DNA of 64,000 bases, taken from the NCBI GenBank assembly GCA_045536965.1, contig JAZSON010000025.1:29134-93133 (forward strand), written 5' to 3'. Under the pieces are notes generated by a model. It did not search any database, was not told the DNA's origin, and saw only the letters and a program-made list of their open reading frames with translations. Position numbers and translations under genes: made by a program. Shown in pieces: positions 7,693 through 16,100 of the stretch. The stretch's first letter is position 1. Every line of letters starts with the position of its first letter. This DNA is from UBA5448 sp045536965. Its GTDB lineage: Bacteria > Bacillota > Clostridia > Oscillospirales > SIG627.

Positions 7693-8592
7693 ATGAAGAA
7701 AAAGATTTTAAAACTTGACATTCACGTTCACTCTGTTTTTGAAAAATGGGGCATTCTTGAGCCGAATTCCAACTGGACGACCCCGAGCGAGCTGCGCGCC
7801 ATGTATGACGAGCTTGGAATTGAAAAAGGTATTCAATTGCCTCTCAACTCGCCCGAAGGCAGATACCAGATCATCTCCAACCACGAAAGCTACAAGTTGG
7901 CGCAGGAATATCCTGATCAATATTTTTGGTTTTGCAATCCCGATCCCAGAGAAGGTAACAATACACCCGGTTATGACCTTGGCAATTTCATTCGTTTTTA
8001 TAAATCGATGGGCGCAAAGGGTGTAGGTGAAGTAACCGTCAACCTTCCCTTTGATGATCCTTATATGGAAAATCTCTTTAAGCACTGCGAAATCGAGGAA
8101 ATGCCCCTTTTGTTCCACATGGGCATTAAAAACCACAGCTACGGTATTGTGGACGATCTTGGTATGCCGAAGTTGGAGGGTGCATTGAAAAAATTCCCCA
8201 AACTTGAATTCATTGCTCACTCTGCTCAATTCTGGTCGCAAATTTCCGGCGACGTTACTCTCCAAAACTTTACTTCCTATCCGAAGGGCCCTGTTGCTCC
8301 CGGTGGTACCATTGTTCGCTTGATGGATGCTTATCCCAACCTTTCGCTGGATATTTCTGCAGGCAGTGGACAAAATGCCATTATGCGCGACAAGGAATTC
8401 GGTCTTTGGTTCTTGGAGACTTATAAAGATCGTATTTACTTCGGTACCGATATTTGTTCTCCCAAGAATCAGATGCTCCTTTCTCACTATCTTGATGATG
8501 CTATGGAAGCGGGCGATATTTCTTATGAAGCGTATGAGAAAATCAGCCGTGAAAACCTTAACAAGTTGTTGACCAGAGAAATTAAGTTTTAA
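7693..8592 (+). CDS. Amidohydrolase-2 family metal-dependent hydrolase
   Basis: This 299-residue cytoplasmic protein has the TIM-barrel pattern of the amidohydrolase-2 family, which includes decarboxylases such as aminocarboxymuconate-semialdehyde decarboxylase. Visible metal-site elements are DIHVH near residue 9, FHMG at about residue 140, IAHSAQ at about residue 175 and the C-terminal FGTDIC aspartate. AAAGGAGG stands nine bases before the ATG. It is a single-gene unit with its own promoter and terminator. The substrate cannot be told from the sequence. Confidence 0.88.
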   Translation: MKKKILKLDIHVHSVFEKWGILEPNSNWTTPSELRAMYDELGIEKGIQLPLNSPEGRYQIISNHESYKLAQEYPDQYFWFCNPDPREGNNTPGYDLGNFIRFYKSMGAKGVGEVTVNLPFDDPYMENLFKHCEIEEMPLLFHMGIKNHSYGIVDDLGMPKLEGALKKFPKLEFIAHSAQFWSQISGDVTLQNFTSYPKGPVAPGGTIVRLMDAYPNLSLDISAGSGQNAIMRDKEFGLWFLETYKDRIYFGTDICSPKNQMLLSHYLDDAMEAGDISYEAYEKISRENLNKLLTREIKF

Positions 8593-8620
8593 GTGAATCG
8601 ACAAAAGAATATAAAAATGA

Positions 8621-8654
8621 AAAGCTCTGCTGATTTTTATCGGCAGAGCTTTTT
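8621..8654 (+). terminator. Terminator after the amidohydrolase gene
   Basis: AGCTCTGC and GCAGAGCT form the stem with a T-rich loop, then TTTTT; the A-run on the other side can also serve the minus-strand gene ending at 8665. Confidence 0.85.
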
Positions 8655-8664
8655 ACATACGGTT

Positions 8665-9462
8665 TTATATTTCGTCCGATTTATTCAAAAATGAACGGGT
8701 GAGGGGACTCTTGGGATGAGCGAATACTTCCTCGGGGGTGCCTTCTTCTTCGATGATACCGTTAGCCATGAAGATGACGTGATCCGAAACGTTTTTTGCA
8801 AATTCCATTTCGTGTGTTACCACAATCATGGTGCGGTCGGAGGATTTTAAGCCGCGGATGACCTTTAACACTTCATCGGTGAGTTCGGGGTCGAGGGCCG
8901 AGGTGGGTTCGTCAAAACAGAGGACATCGGGTTTCATGGAAAGGGCGCGCGCGATGGCTACACGCTGTTGCTGGCCGCCCGAAAGCTGGCAGGGATAATT
9001 GTCCATTTTATCTTCCAGACCAACCCGAATGAGCAGATCTTTGGCTTCCTGTTCCACCTGCTTTAATGCGGCGGTGATTTCGGCTTTGGAAGCTTTTTGT
9101 TTTTTCAGGGTTTCTTTGACCTGCAATTCAGCGGCAAGTTTGACGTTTTGCAAGGCGGTGTACTGCGGGAAGAGGTTGAAATTTTGGAAAACCAGACCGA
9201 AATGGAGTCTTTTCTGGCGGATAACCTCGTCGCTGACAGAGTCGAGTGCTCCTGCATCGAAGAGGGGTTCGCCGTCCAAAACGATCTGACCCGCATCGGG
9301 GGTTTCCAAAAAGTTAATGCAGCGCAAAAGGGTGGTTTTGCCGCTACCTGAGGAGCCGATGATGGCGAGAACTTCTCCTTTTTTCATGGAAAAGCATATG
9401 TTTTTAAGAACTTCGGTTTTCCCGAAACTCTTTTCTATGTTTTGTACTTCTAAAAAGGCCAT
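8665..9462 (-). CDS. Polar amino acid ABC transporter, ATP-binding protein
   Basis: The 265-residue ATPase has Walker A GSSGSGKTT, a Q-loop, the signature LSGGQQQR and Walker B VLCFDEPTSALD, all in GlnQ/HisP order. It energises uptake by the permease encoded just upstream. The ATG at 9462 has AAGGGG at proper distance; a GTG at 9471 is also in frame and overlaps the permease stop. A Lys/Glu-rich insertion of about 15 residues between the Q-loop and the signature makes it slightly longer than usual. It is the last gene of the SBP-permease-ATPase operon. Confidence 0.95.
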   Translation of the reverse strand: MAFLEVQNIEKSFGKTEVLKNICFSMKKGEVLAIIGSSGSGKTTLLRCINFLETPDAGQIVLDGEPLFDAGALDSVSDEVIRQKRLHFGLVFQNFNLFPQYTALQNVKLAAELQVKETLKKQKASKAEITAALKQVEQEAKDLLIRVGLEDKMDNYPCQLSGGQQQRVAIARALSMKPDVLCFDEPTSALDPELTDEVLKVIRGLKSSDRTMIVVTHEMEFAKNVSDHVIFMANGIIEEEGTPEEVFAHPKSPLTRSFLNKSDEI

Positions 9463-9467
9463 ACGGA

Positions 9468-10112
9468 TCACCCCTTAAAATAGTTGAGTTTCTTTTCAAT
9501 GTAATTGAAGAGAATGGTCAAAAGACCGCAGAACAACAGGAAGAATACGCCGATATAGAACATCGGCCAAATGAGGCCTTTGCCTGCATAACGTTCGGCA
9601 GCAAAAAGAATTTCACTGACGGCGATGATGCGGGCGAGCGAGGTATCCTTGACCAAGGTGATGATTTCGTTGCCCATTGGGGGAACGATGCGTTTGACAA
9701 CTTGCAAAAGGATGACGCGGAAGAAAATTTGGGTTTTGGTCATACCCAAAACCTGCCCTGCTTCATATTGTCCTTTAGGGATGCTTTCGATGCCACCGCG
9801 GTAGATTTCGGAAAAATAACACGCATAATTAATGATAAATGCAATAAGCGCTGCCAGCAATCGATTGCGCATGGGAACGTCGAATACGATACCGGGAACG
9901 TAGAAAACGACAAAAAGTTGTAACATCAAGGGTGTACCGCGGATGATCCATACAAACGTTTTTGTCAACCACCGTATAGGATAAAATCGTGCCATTGAGC
10001 CAAGGGATATAAGCAGACCAAGCGGCAACGCAAATAAAAGCGTTGCCGCGAATATGATACAATTTTCCTTAAAGGCGGTGAGTAGATCGAGTGTAATTGT
10101 GGAGAAATCCAT
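9468..10112 (-). CDS. Polar amino acid ABC transporter, permease
   Basis: This 214-residue inner-membrane permease of the HisM/GlnP type has about five hydrophobic helices. The EAA loop that contacts the ATPase is visible as YEAGQVLGMTKTQIFFRVIL. The binding-protein gene precedes it by about 34 bases and the ATPase gene follows with near-overlap. The substrate class (polar amino acid) is inferred from the family. Confidence 0.94.
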   Translation of the reverse strand: MDFSTITLDLLTAFKENCIIFAATLLFALPLGLLISLGSMARFYPIRWLTKTFVWIIRGTPLMLQLFVVFYVPGIVFDVPMRNRLLAALIAFIINYACYFSEIYRGGIESIPKGQYEAGQVLGMTKTQIFFRVILLQVVKRIVPPMGNEIITLVKDTSLARIIAVSEILFAAERYAGKGLIWPMFYIGVFFLLFCGLLTILFNYIEKKLNYFKG

Positions 10113-10146
10113 AATTTGATTACCACCTTATAGTTTTTGCAGCTCC

Positions 10147-10965
10147 TTATTTTACGGGGAAGTTGCTTTCGTTGCCGGATTTAACGACCAGAACCTGTTT
10201 GTTTGCCATGTAGGGAGCGGAAATCTGCATGTTGGTCTTGCGTTCATCGTTGATGGTCATGCCGTTCCAGATGCAGTCGATGTTTTTGCTCTTGAGCTCG
10301 GTTTCTTTTGCGCCCCAGCTGATTTCCTGGAATTTGGGGGTCAGGCCGAGTTTGTCGCAAACGAGTTTGGCAAATTCGGTTTCAAAACCGGTCAGGTTGT
10401 TGTTTTCGTCGAAATAGTTCATGGGAGCGAAGATGGTGATACCGATGATCATTTCGCCTTTTGCTGCGATGTATTCCCAATCGGCATCGGTGGCTTGGGC
10501 ATCATAGGTGGCTTCAGCATCATCGGCAACGATGATCTGTTTTTCCAGTTTGTATTTTTTGGCAACGTTCAGAAGAGAACCGTCTGCGATAAGGGCTTTG
10601 ATGGCGGCGTTGACGCGAGCGGCAACAGCGGTGCTGCCTTTGCGGAAAGCGATGCCGTACTGTTCATCGTTGAAAGCAAGACCTTCAACAACCGACAGAT
10701 CTTCAAAGTCGGTGCCTTCGCCGATCATACCGATGCTGCAAACATAGTCAACCACACAGCCGTCTGCCGTGCCGGATTTGACTTCCATCAGTGCCTTGGA
10801 CTGAGAGTCGACGGCGCTGTATTCCATGTCTTTAAAATATTCGTCTGTTTTGGCTACTTCTTCACCTGCGGATTCTTTTTCGGCTACGATGATCATGTTG
10901 CCGCAAGAAACGAACAAGGGGAGACACATAAGAGTGACCAATAAAAGTGCAAGCAGTTTTTTCAT
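10147..10965 (-). CDS. Amino acid ABC transporter solute-binding lipoprotein with swapped lobe order
   Basis: The 272-residue protein starts with a lipoprotein signal ending LFVSCG (cysteine 21). SBP_bac_3 proteins normally run lobe 1, hinge, lobe 2. Here residues about 24-140 look like lobe 2: MIIVAEKESAGEEVAK resembles the usual post-hinge segment, and EQYGIAFRKG with a following helix resembles the usual C-terminus. Residues about 165-272 look like lobe 1: APMNYFDENNNLTGFETEFA, NIDCIWNGMTINDER and, at the very end, QVLVVKSG, which is normally the hinge. The gene therefore looks circularly permuted at the hinge. Context with permease and ATPase supports a working binding protein. Confidence 0.85.
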   Translation of the reverse strand: MKKLLALLLVTLMCLPLFVSCGNMIIVAEKESAGEEVAKTDEYFKDMEYSAVDSQSKALMEVKSGTADGCVVDYVCSIGMIGEGTDFEDLSVVEGLAFNDEQYGIAFRKGSTAVAARVNAAIKALIADGSLLNVAKKYKLEKQIIVADDAEATYDAQATDADWEYIAAKGEMIIGITIFAPMNYFDENNNLTGFETEFAKLVCDKLGLTPKFQEISWGAKETELKSKNIDCIWNGMTINDERKTNMQISAPYMANKQVLVVKSGNESNFPVK

Positions 10966-11013
10966 TTTCTTTACCTCTTTTTCAATTTTACTTTATCTTA
11001 CTAAAGTGTTAAT

Positions 11014-11042
11014 ATAATAACATGTCTTTGAAGGGTTGTCAA
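11014..11042 (-). promoter_or_regulatory. Sigma-A promoter of the amino acid ABC operon
   Basis: On the minus strand TTGACA (11042-11037) and TATTAT (11019-11014) are 17 bases apart. Confidence 0.75.
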
Positions 11043-11065
11043 GTCTTTTTCCCATTTTGTTTTTT

Positions 11066-11104
11066 TACAAAAAAGAAAACCGAAAGAGGTTTTCTTTCGG
11101 TTTT
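11066..11104 (-). terminator. Terminator of trxB
   Basis: On the minus strand AAAACCGAAAG pairs with CTTTCGGTTTT and is followed by CTTTTTTG. Confidence 0.8.
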
Positions 11105-11118
11105 GGAAGTAAGGGGGA

Positions 11119-12033
11119 TTATTTTCCGAGTGTTTTTACATACTGTGCGGCTGCGGCGCCTGCAATAGCGCCGTCGGAAGCTGCTGTGATGATTTGGCGC
11201 AGGGTTTTTGTGCGGGTGTCGCCCACGGCCCAAACACCGCCAAGAGAGGTTTCGCAGTTTTCTCCTGCTTTGATATAGCCGCGCGCATCCAAATCAATCA
11301 GATCTGCAAAGCGTGCGTTGTCGGGGGAAAGTCCGATGGCGACAAAGACGGCATCGGTGTCGATTGTTCGGATGGTTTGTGTCTGTGTGTTTTGTACGCA
11401 GAGTTTTTCTACCTTATCACTGCCGATGATCTCTGTGGGAACGGCGTTGTAGATGATTTCGATGGCGGGAGTGTTTTGTATCTGTTTGACCAAATGTTCT
11501 TCTCCGCGGAAGGTGTCTCTGCGGTGGATGAGATAGACTTTTTGACAAAGAGAAGCGAGGTAAAGGGCATCTTCCAAAGCGGTATTTCCGCCGCCGACTA
11601 CACAGGCGGTTTTTTTGCGGAAAAATGCGCCGTCACAGGTGGCGCAGTAGGAGACACCGCGTCCGGCGAATGCTTCTTCTCCGGGACATGCAAGTTTTTT
11701 TCGTTTTGCACCGTTGGCAAGAATGAGGGCTTTGCCGACATAAGAGGCACCATCGGTTTCTACAGAAAAGCCGTCTTCTGTTTTTTGGGCCGAAAGGACT
11801 GAACAGAATTGAAATTCAGCACCCAAAGCCATCATTTGGTCATACATGTTCTGTGCAAGATCAAAGCCGGAGACTGCTCGTAACGCGGGATAGTTTTCCA
11901 CTTCCGGAGTGGTGACCATTTGGCCGCCGTACATGGAAGATTCCAAAACGAGGGAACGAAGTCCTGCGCGCTGGGCGTAAAGGGCTGCGCTCATGCCGCC
12001 GGGACCTGCGCCGACTATGATTAAATCGTACAT
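11119..12033 (-). CDS. trxB: Thioredoxin reductase
   Basis: The 304-residue flavoprotein reduces thioredoxin with NADPH in the cytoplasm. The N-terminal FAD site is DLIIVGAGPGGMSAAL, the redox pair is CATC followed by DGAFF, the NADPH site is VVGGGNTALEDAL, and the C-terminal FAD motif contains GVWAVGDTR. The start is the ATG at 12033 preceded by AGGAGG; the longer frame upstream lacks a ribosome site. It is divergent from the Crp/Fnr-type regulator, with 97 bases between start codons. Confidence 0.95.
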   Translation of the reverse strand: MYDLIIVGAGPGGMSAALYAQRAGLRSLVLESSMYGGQMVTTPEVENYPALRAVSGFDLAQNMYDQMMALGAEFQFCSVLSAQKTEDGFSVETDGASYVGKALILANGAKRKKLACPGEEAFAGRGVSYCATCDGAFFRKKTACVVGGGNTALEDALYLASLCQKVYLIHRRDTFRGEEHLVKQIQNTPAIEIIYNAVPTEIIGSDKVEKLCVQNTQTQTIRTIDTDAVFVAIGLSPDNARFADLIDLDARGYIKAGENCETSLGGVWAVGDTRTKTLRQIITAASDGAIAGAAAAQYVKTLGK

Positions 12034-12059
12034 GGGTATGACCTCCTGGTGGAATGAAT

Positions 12060-12076
12060 TGTCAAATTGCTTGACA
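12060..12076. promoter_or_regulatory. Palindrome at the -35 region of the Crp/Fnr-type gene
   Basis: TGTCAA, ATTGC, TTGACA is a perfect six-base inverted repeat with a five-base centre. Its right arm is the -35 box of the promoter at 12071-12098. It could be an operator for the regulator itself or for trxB on the other side; this is inferred from position only. Confidence 0.4.
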
Positions 12077-12098
12077 TACAAAAAAAAGAATGTATAAT
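12071..12098 (+). promoter_or_regulatory. Sigma-A promoter of the Crp/Fnr-type regulator
   Basis: TTGACA at 12071 and TATAAT at 12093 are 16 bases apart, about 30 bases before the start codon. Confidence 0.78.
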
Positions 12099-12130
12099 AA
12101 GAGACAGAAATATTTTACGGGGGGATCGAG

Positions 12131-12805
12131 ATGCGCGATATAAGGGAACAGTTTTCTGCTGTGATGCCGTTTTGGAAAAAACTGTCGAATACCGAACAAG
12201 ATGTATTGACCGCTTCGGCGCGTATCGCGAAATACCCTCGCGGTGCAACGGTACACAGCTGCGGTGACCAATGCTTGGGGATTTTGAGCGTGGTCAGCGG
12301 CATGGTGCGCGTAGTCCTCACATCCGAGGAAGGGCGAGAATTGACGCTCTTTCGTTTGCATCCGTCAAGCGTTTATGTGCTTTCCTCCATCTGTGTGATC
12401 CGAAGCATTGATTACGATGTACGATTTGAGTGCGAAACGGCAACGGAATTACTTATCGTTCCTTGTTACACATTTGATAAACTGTATCGCTCGAATTGCG
12501 ATGTGCGTCTGTTTGCGCTGGAAACCGCCAATCATGCTTTTTCGCAAATCATTTCCGCTATGCAGAAATCTCTTTTTATGGGTTTTGATAAGCGACTCGC
12601 TTTATATTTGTGGGAAGAATCGGAAAATGAAGAAAAAACACGCATTGTAACTACCCATGAGCGGATCGCAAAAAACATCGGATCTGCCCGAGAGGTCGTT
12701 TCGAGAACGCTGAAAAAGTTTTCGGCAGAGGGCATTGTCAGTTTGGAGCGCGGCGCGGTCATTGTACCCGATCGGGAAAAACTGAAAAGATATTTTGAAT
12801 TTTGA
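12131..12805 (+). CDS. Crp/Fnr-family transcriptional regulator
   Basis: The 224-residue protein has an N-terminal cyclic-nucleotide-binding-like beta-barrel (about residues 15-130) and a C-terminal winged helix with the recognition region IAKNIGSAREVVSRTLKKF. The barrel contains a few cysteines (C41, C47, C78 region), but they do not form the N-terminal cluster typical of Fnr, so the signal it senses is unknown. GGGGGGA precedes the ATG. It is divergent from trxB, which is suggestive of redox-linked control but does not prove it. Confidence 0.9.
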   Translation: MRDIREQFSAVMPFWKKLSNTEQDVLTASARIAKYPRGATVHSCGDQCLGILSVVSGMVRVVLTSEEGRELTLFRLHPSSVYVLSSICVIRSIDYDVRFECETATELLIVPCYTFDKLYRSNCDVRLFALETANHAFSQIISAMQKSLFMGFDKRLALYLWEESENEEKTRIVTTHERIAKNIGSAREVVSRTLKKFSAEGIVSLERGAVIVPDREKLKRYFEF

Positions 12806-12833
12806 GAGGGGCGTCGTACGGCGCCTCTTTATT
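12804..12833. terminator. Probable terminator between the Crp-type gene and nadE
   Basis: AGAGGGGC and GCGCCTCT can form an eight-base stem with one mismatch, followed by TTATTTT. The structure is weaker than the other terminators here. Confidence 0.45.
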
Positions 12834-13569
12834 TTGGCTGATAGGGGAAAACCGGCATATATTGTAACTTGAATTGGTTGATTTTATGCAGTCTGTCGAT
12901 GCGGGCCTTGGTTTGCTCGTCATCAATCACGCCTTCGCGAATATAGCGATCAAGAACGGCGTAGGTGAAACCGAGATTATCCTCGTCTGTTTTGCCGCAG
13001 AGACCGTCGATGGGGACTTTGTCAACAAAAACGGCAGGCAGGCCGAGAGCGCGGCCGATTTCCTTGACTTCGGCCACTGTCAACATGGACAAGGGACTGA
13101 AATCACCTGCATTATCTCCGTAACGTGTGGAATAACCTACCCAATCCTCGCTGAGGTTGCAGGTGTTGGCGACGCGGCCGTTTAACGATTGGGAGAAAGC
13201 ATATAAAACGGTCATGCGCAGGCGGGGAGGAATATTGTTGCGGGTTTGGGAGGTAATTTCGCCCAAAGTAGCGCCAAGTCCCGAAAGAATTGCTTGGTTT
13301 GCTTGGGAAATATTGAATTCAAAGGCGCGGATACCCAGATGTTTGGTCAGGTCGCGCGCAACATCAATATCGAATTGCTCGCCGTTTGGCATTAAAATAC
13401 CGAACACGCGGTCGCGGCCAAGGGCTTCGACGCACAGCGCTGCGACAACCGAACTATCTTTGCCTCCTGAAATACCGATAACGGCATTACAACCGACGCC
13501 GTTTTCTTCAAACCAATTTCGGATCCACTCGATAATATCATTTTTTACTTTTTGTGCATCGAAAGCCAT
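12829..13569 (-). CDS. nadE: NAD(+) synthetase, ammonia-dependent type
   Basis: The 246-residue enzyme makes NAD from deamido-NAD, ATP and ammonia. It has the PP-loop motif GISGGKDSSV at about residue 33 and the downstream STRYGDNAGDFSPL segment that binds the pyrophosphate. There is no N-terminal glutaminase domain, so free ammonia should be the nitrogen donor. It is transcribed alone from the promoter at 13603-13631. Confidence 0.95.
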   Translation of the reverse strand: MAFDAQKVKNDIIEWIRNWFEENGVGCNAVIGISGGKDSSVVAALCVEALGRDRVFGILMPNGEQFDIDVARDLTKHLGIRAFEFNISQANQAILSGLGATLGEITSQTRNNIPPRLRMTVLYAFSQSLNGRVANTCNLSEDWVGYSTRYGDNAGDFSPLSMLTVAEVKEIGRALGLPAVFVDKVPIDGLCGKTDEDNLGFTYAVLDRYIREGVIDDEQTKARIDRLHKINQFKLQYMPVFPYQPK

Positions 13570-13602
13570 AGTTGTACCTCGTTTGTTTTTTTGAACAGAG
13601 AA

Positions 13603-13631
13603 ATCTTATCACAGTATGAGAAAAATGTCAA
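13603..13631 (-). promoter_or_regulatory. Sigma-A promoter of nadE
   Basis: On the minus strand TTGACA (13631-13626) and TAAGAT (13608-13603) are 17 bases apart. Confidence 0.72.
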
Positions 13632-13710
13632 GCCGGATCGTTTCTTCAAAATACCCTTTCGCAGTTGATTGGGATAGCGTTTTATAAAGGGCAGAAAATT
13701 GAAACGAACA

Positions 13711-13750
13711 AAAACACAGGGCGCCTCATCGGAGAGGCGCCCTGTGTTTT
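13711..13750 (-). terminator. Terminator of the D,D-carboxypeptidase gene
   Basis: CACAGGGCGCCTC and GAGGCGCCCTGTG form a perfect 13-base-pair stem with a six-base loop; on the minus strand it is followed by TTTTGTTCG, and on the plus strand by TTTTTT. Confidence 0.9.
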
Positions 13751-14971
13751 TTAAGAAAACCAAAGGCTGAAAAGACGGGTAAACCGCTCAAAGAAAGTTA
13801 TTTTTTCTACCCCTTCAAGTGCGGTCAGCGGGATTTCACGGACGATGGTCCCGTCCATTTCAAATTGTACTTTCCCGAGTTGCTGTCCTTTTTCGATGGG
13901 GGCGGTGAATTCGTTTTCCATGACTACTCGGTAGGTGATACGGTTTTTCTGTTCTTTTCGAACCAAAATGGAGGGGGTGTCATATACAGGGGTTACGGTG
14001 TCGGCCCTACCACCCCAAACCTTTACGGGGGAGGTGTCGACTGTCGGGGTGATGAGAGCGTAGGTTGCAAAGCCATAGTTGAGGAGGGTTTTGGCAGCCG
14101 AAAAGCGATCGGAAGAGGTTTCGCTTCCCAGGACTACGGCAATCAGTTGCATACCGTCTTTTTTTGCTGTGGCGGATAAGCAGAATTTGGCTTTGGAGGT
14201 TGATCCCGTTTTCAATCCTGTGGCGCCATCGTAAAAACGGATCAGCTTGTTTGTATTGGCCAGACCGAATTGACCGTTGCGGATGGAGTCGGTCCAAATG
14301 GTGGTATAATCAAAAATGAGTTCATGCTTAATGAGTTCGCGTGACATGAGAGCGACGTCCCGCGCGCAGGAATAGGGATCTTCATTGTCATCCAGCCCTG
14401 TGGGGTTTAAAAAAAGCGTATCAGTCATGCCGAGTTGTTTGGCGCGTTTGTTCATTTTTTCAACGAATGCTTCCATGCTGCCGCACAAATGCTCGGCGAG
14501 GGCAACCGCGCCATCGTTGGCGCTGGCGACCGCAACGGCTTTGAGCATCTCGTGGACGCTCATGCGTTCACCCACCTCCATGAATGCTTGGGATCCGCCC
14601 ATAGAAGCGGCTTTTTCGCTGACGGTGACGATGTCGTCCAAAGAGATGGTGCCCGCGTCTATTGCTTCGGCGATCAAGAGCATGGTCATGATTTTGGTGA
14701 CCGAAGCGATGGGGCGTCTTTCGGTGACATTTTTTTCATAGAGCACGCTTCCCGTTTCGGCTTCGATGAGAATGGCGGAGGGGGCGGCGGTATCCAGAAC
14801 GTCGCCTTCTACTTCGAGGGCATCGTCGTAAAATCCGGAAACATCCAGCGAGGTGTCTTCAAGATGGATGGAGGAAATTTCGGAATCTGCAAAGACACTG
14901 AAGGATAGATTGCAGAGGAGAGATAAGAGCAGCAGCAAAACGGTGAAAATCCTTGGGAACGAATGTTTCAT
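13751..14971 (-). CDS. Serine-type D-alanyl-D-alanine carboxypeptidase (DacA/DacF type)
   Basis: The 406-residue exported protein trims the terminal D-alanine from peptidoglycan stem peptides. A signal peptide covers about residues 1-29 (ending FSVFADS). The penicillin-binding-protein motifs are SVTK (about residue 91), SANDG and GLKTGSTSKAKF. A PBP5-type C-terminal beta domain follows, but no clear amphipathic anchor is visible. The ATG at 14971 has AGGAG upstream. Sporulation DacF and vegetative DacA cannot be separated on this evidence. Confidence 0.94.
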   Translation of the reverse strand: MKHSFPRIFTVLLLLLSLLCNLSFSVFADSEISSIHLEDTSLDVSGFYDDALEVEGDVLDTAAPSAILIEAETGSVLYEKNVTERRPIASVTKIMTMLLIAEAIDAGTISLDDIVTVSEKAASMGGSQAFMEVGERMSVHEMLKAVAVASANDGAVALAEHLCGSMEAFVEKMNKRAKQLGMTDTLFLNPTGLDDNEDPYSCARDVALMSRELIKHELIFDYTTIWTDSIRNGQFGLANTNKLIRFYDGATGLKTGSTSKAKFCLSATAKKDGMQLIAVVLGSETSSDRFSAAKTLLNYGFATYALITPTVDTSPVKVWGGRADTVTPVYDTPSILVRKEQKNRITYRVVMENEFTAPIEKGQQLGKVQFEMDGTIVREIPLTALEGVEKITFFERFTRLFSLWFS

Positions 14972-15047
14972 GATCTGTACTCCTTTTTGCATTTTGTTCG
15001 GAAATCATACTTTTCTTCCATACTGTATGAAAAAAAGAGTGAAAATA

Positions 15048-15081
15048 TGACACCCGATTTCCTCCGGGAAATCGGGTGTGT
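15048..15081 (-). terminator. Probable terminator of the vanZ-like gene
   Basis: ACACCCGATTTC and GAAATCGGGTGT form a 12-base-pair stem with a short loop. The minus-strand tail is CATATTTTC, a modest U-run. Confidence 0.6.
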
Positions 15082-15086
15082 GAAAA

Positions 15087-15566
15087 TTATTCGGTTTGCT
15101 TTTTTTCTTTTCTTTGAGAATGGAGATATCGTAGTAGGAGACAGAGGCAGATGCCCAGCGCAAAACCCGCAAAATCAATATATACATCTACGACGCTGCT
15201 GGTTCTTCCTTCAGACATACGTTGGATGGTTTCATCCATCAATCCGACCGACAAGCCGAGAAAAAGATGGAAAAAAAGATGCTCTTTTACAGAAAGCCCG
15301 TTGACAGTGAAGGCGAGAAAGGTTAAAATGGATAGCAGCATAAATTCAAGACAGTGTGCCATTTTGCGTATAACGGTTGTGATGGTATCGCGCTGCGGTT
15401 GATCGACGGGGGTGTCGGTGATGTCTTCAATGATATCAACGGCCATGTCGGTGTAGCCTGAACTGATCTGCGAAGATTGTTCGGCATCCAAAAAAGAATT
15501 GCCGAAAATGAACATCAGCCAAGCCAATGCCAGAATCGGAAACAAAAAGCGGCAAACTTTTTTCAT
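15087..15566 (-). CDS. VanZ-like family membrane protein
   Basis: The 159-residue protein begins MKKVCRFLFPILALAWLMFI and has about four hydrophobic helices. The VanZ-like signature is the sequence around HCLEFMLLSILTFL followed by DETIQRMSEGRTSSVVDVYI near the last helix. VanZ itself raises teicoplanin resistance, but most chromosomal homologues have no known role. The ATG at 15566 has AAGGAG upstream. It is divergent from trmL with only 27 bases between start codons, so the promoters must lie inside the opposite genes. Confidence 0.85.
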   Translation of the reverse strand: MKKVCRFLFPILALAWLMFIFGNSFLDAEQSSQISSGYTDMAVDIIEDITDTPVDQPQRDTITTVIRKMAHCLEFMLLSILTFLAFTVNGLSVKEHLFFHLFLGLSVGLMDETIQRMSEGRTSSVVDVYIDFAGFALGICLCLLLRYLHSQRKEKKQTE

Positions 15567-15593
15567 TCTAATTTCTCCTTGAAAGGTAAAAAA

Positions 15594-16100
15594 ATGCAAA
15601 ATTCATTACATATCGTACTGGTTGAACCGGAAATTCCTCAAAACACCGGTAATATTATTCGCACTTGCGCTGCCACCGGAGCGCATCTTCATTTGGTGGA
15701 ACCGCTTGGTTTTGAATTGACCGATGCGCGATGCAAGCGTGCGGGATTGGATTACTGGCAGTTTTTGTCGGTGAAGCGTTATGCCGACTACTTAACCTTT
15801 GAAAAAGAAAACAAAGATCATGGCAATTTCTATTTCTTTACCACCAAAGCACAAAAATCCTATGCTGAAGTGAAGTACAGCGGAAACACCTATATTATTT
15901 TCGGTAAAGAAACAGCGGGACTGCCCGAGGAGCTTTTGTATGCGCATCCTGAAAATTGTGTGCGTTTACCCATGCTCAGCGGGATCCGCAGTTTGAATTT
16001 GTCAAACACTGTGGCCGTTGCCGCCTACGAGGTGTTGCGGCAATGGGAATTTAAGGATTTTCAGATTGGCGGGGAATTAACCCGTTTTCACTGGAATTAA
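15594..16100 (+). CDS. trmL: tRNA (cytidine(34)-2'-O)-methyltransferase
   Basis: The 168-residue SPOUT methyltransferase modifies the wobble base of tRNA-Leu. Near the N-terminus is VLVEPEIPQNTGNIIRTCAA, and the knotted C-terminal S-adenosylmethionine site contains IIFGKETAGLP and RSLNLSNTVAVAAYE. The start at 15594 follows GAAAGG; the longer open frame lies antisense to the vanZ-like gene. The last 50 bases overlap, tail to tail, the end of the radical SAM gene. Confidence 0.95.
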   Translation: MQNSLHIVLVEPEIPQNTGNIIRTCAATGAHLHLVEPLGFELTDARCKRAGLDYWQFLSVKRYADYLTFEKENKDHGNFYFFTTKAQKSYAEVKYSGNTYIIFGKETAGLPEELLYAHPENCVRLPMLSGIRSLNLSNTVAVAAYEVLRQWEFKDFQIGGELTRFHWN

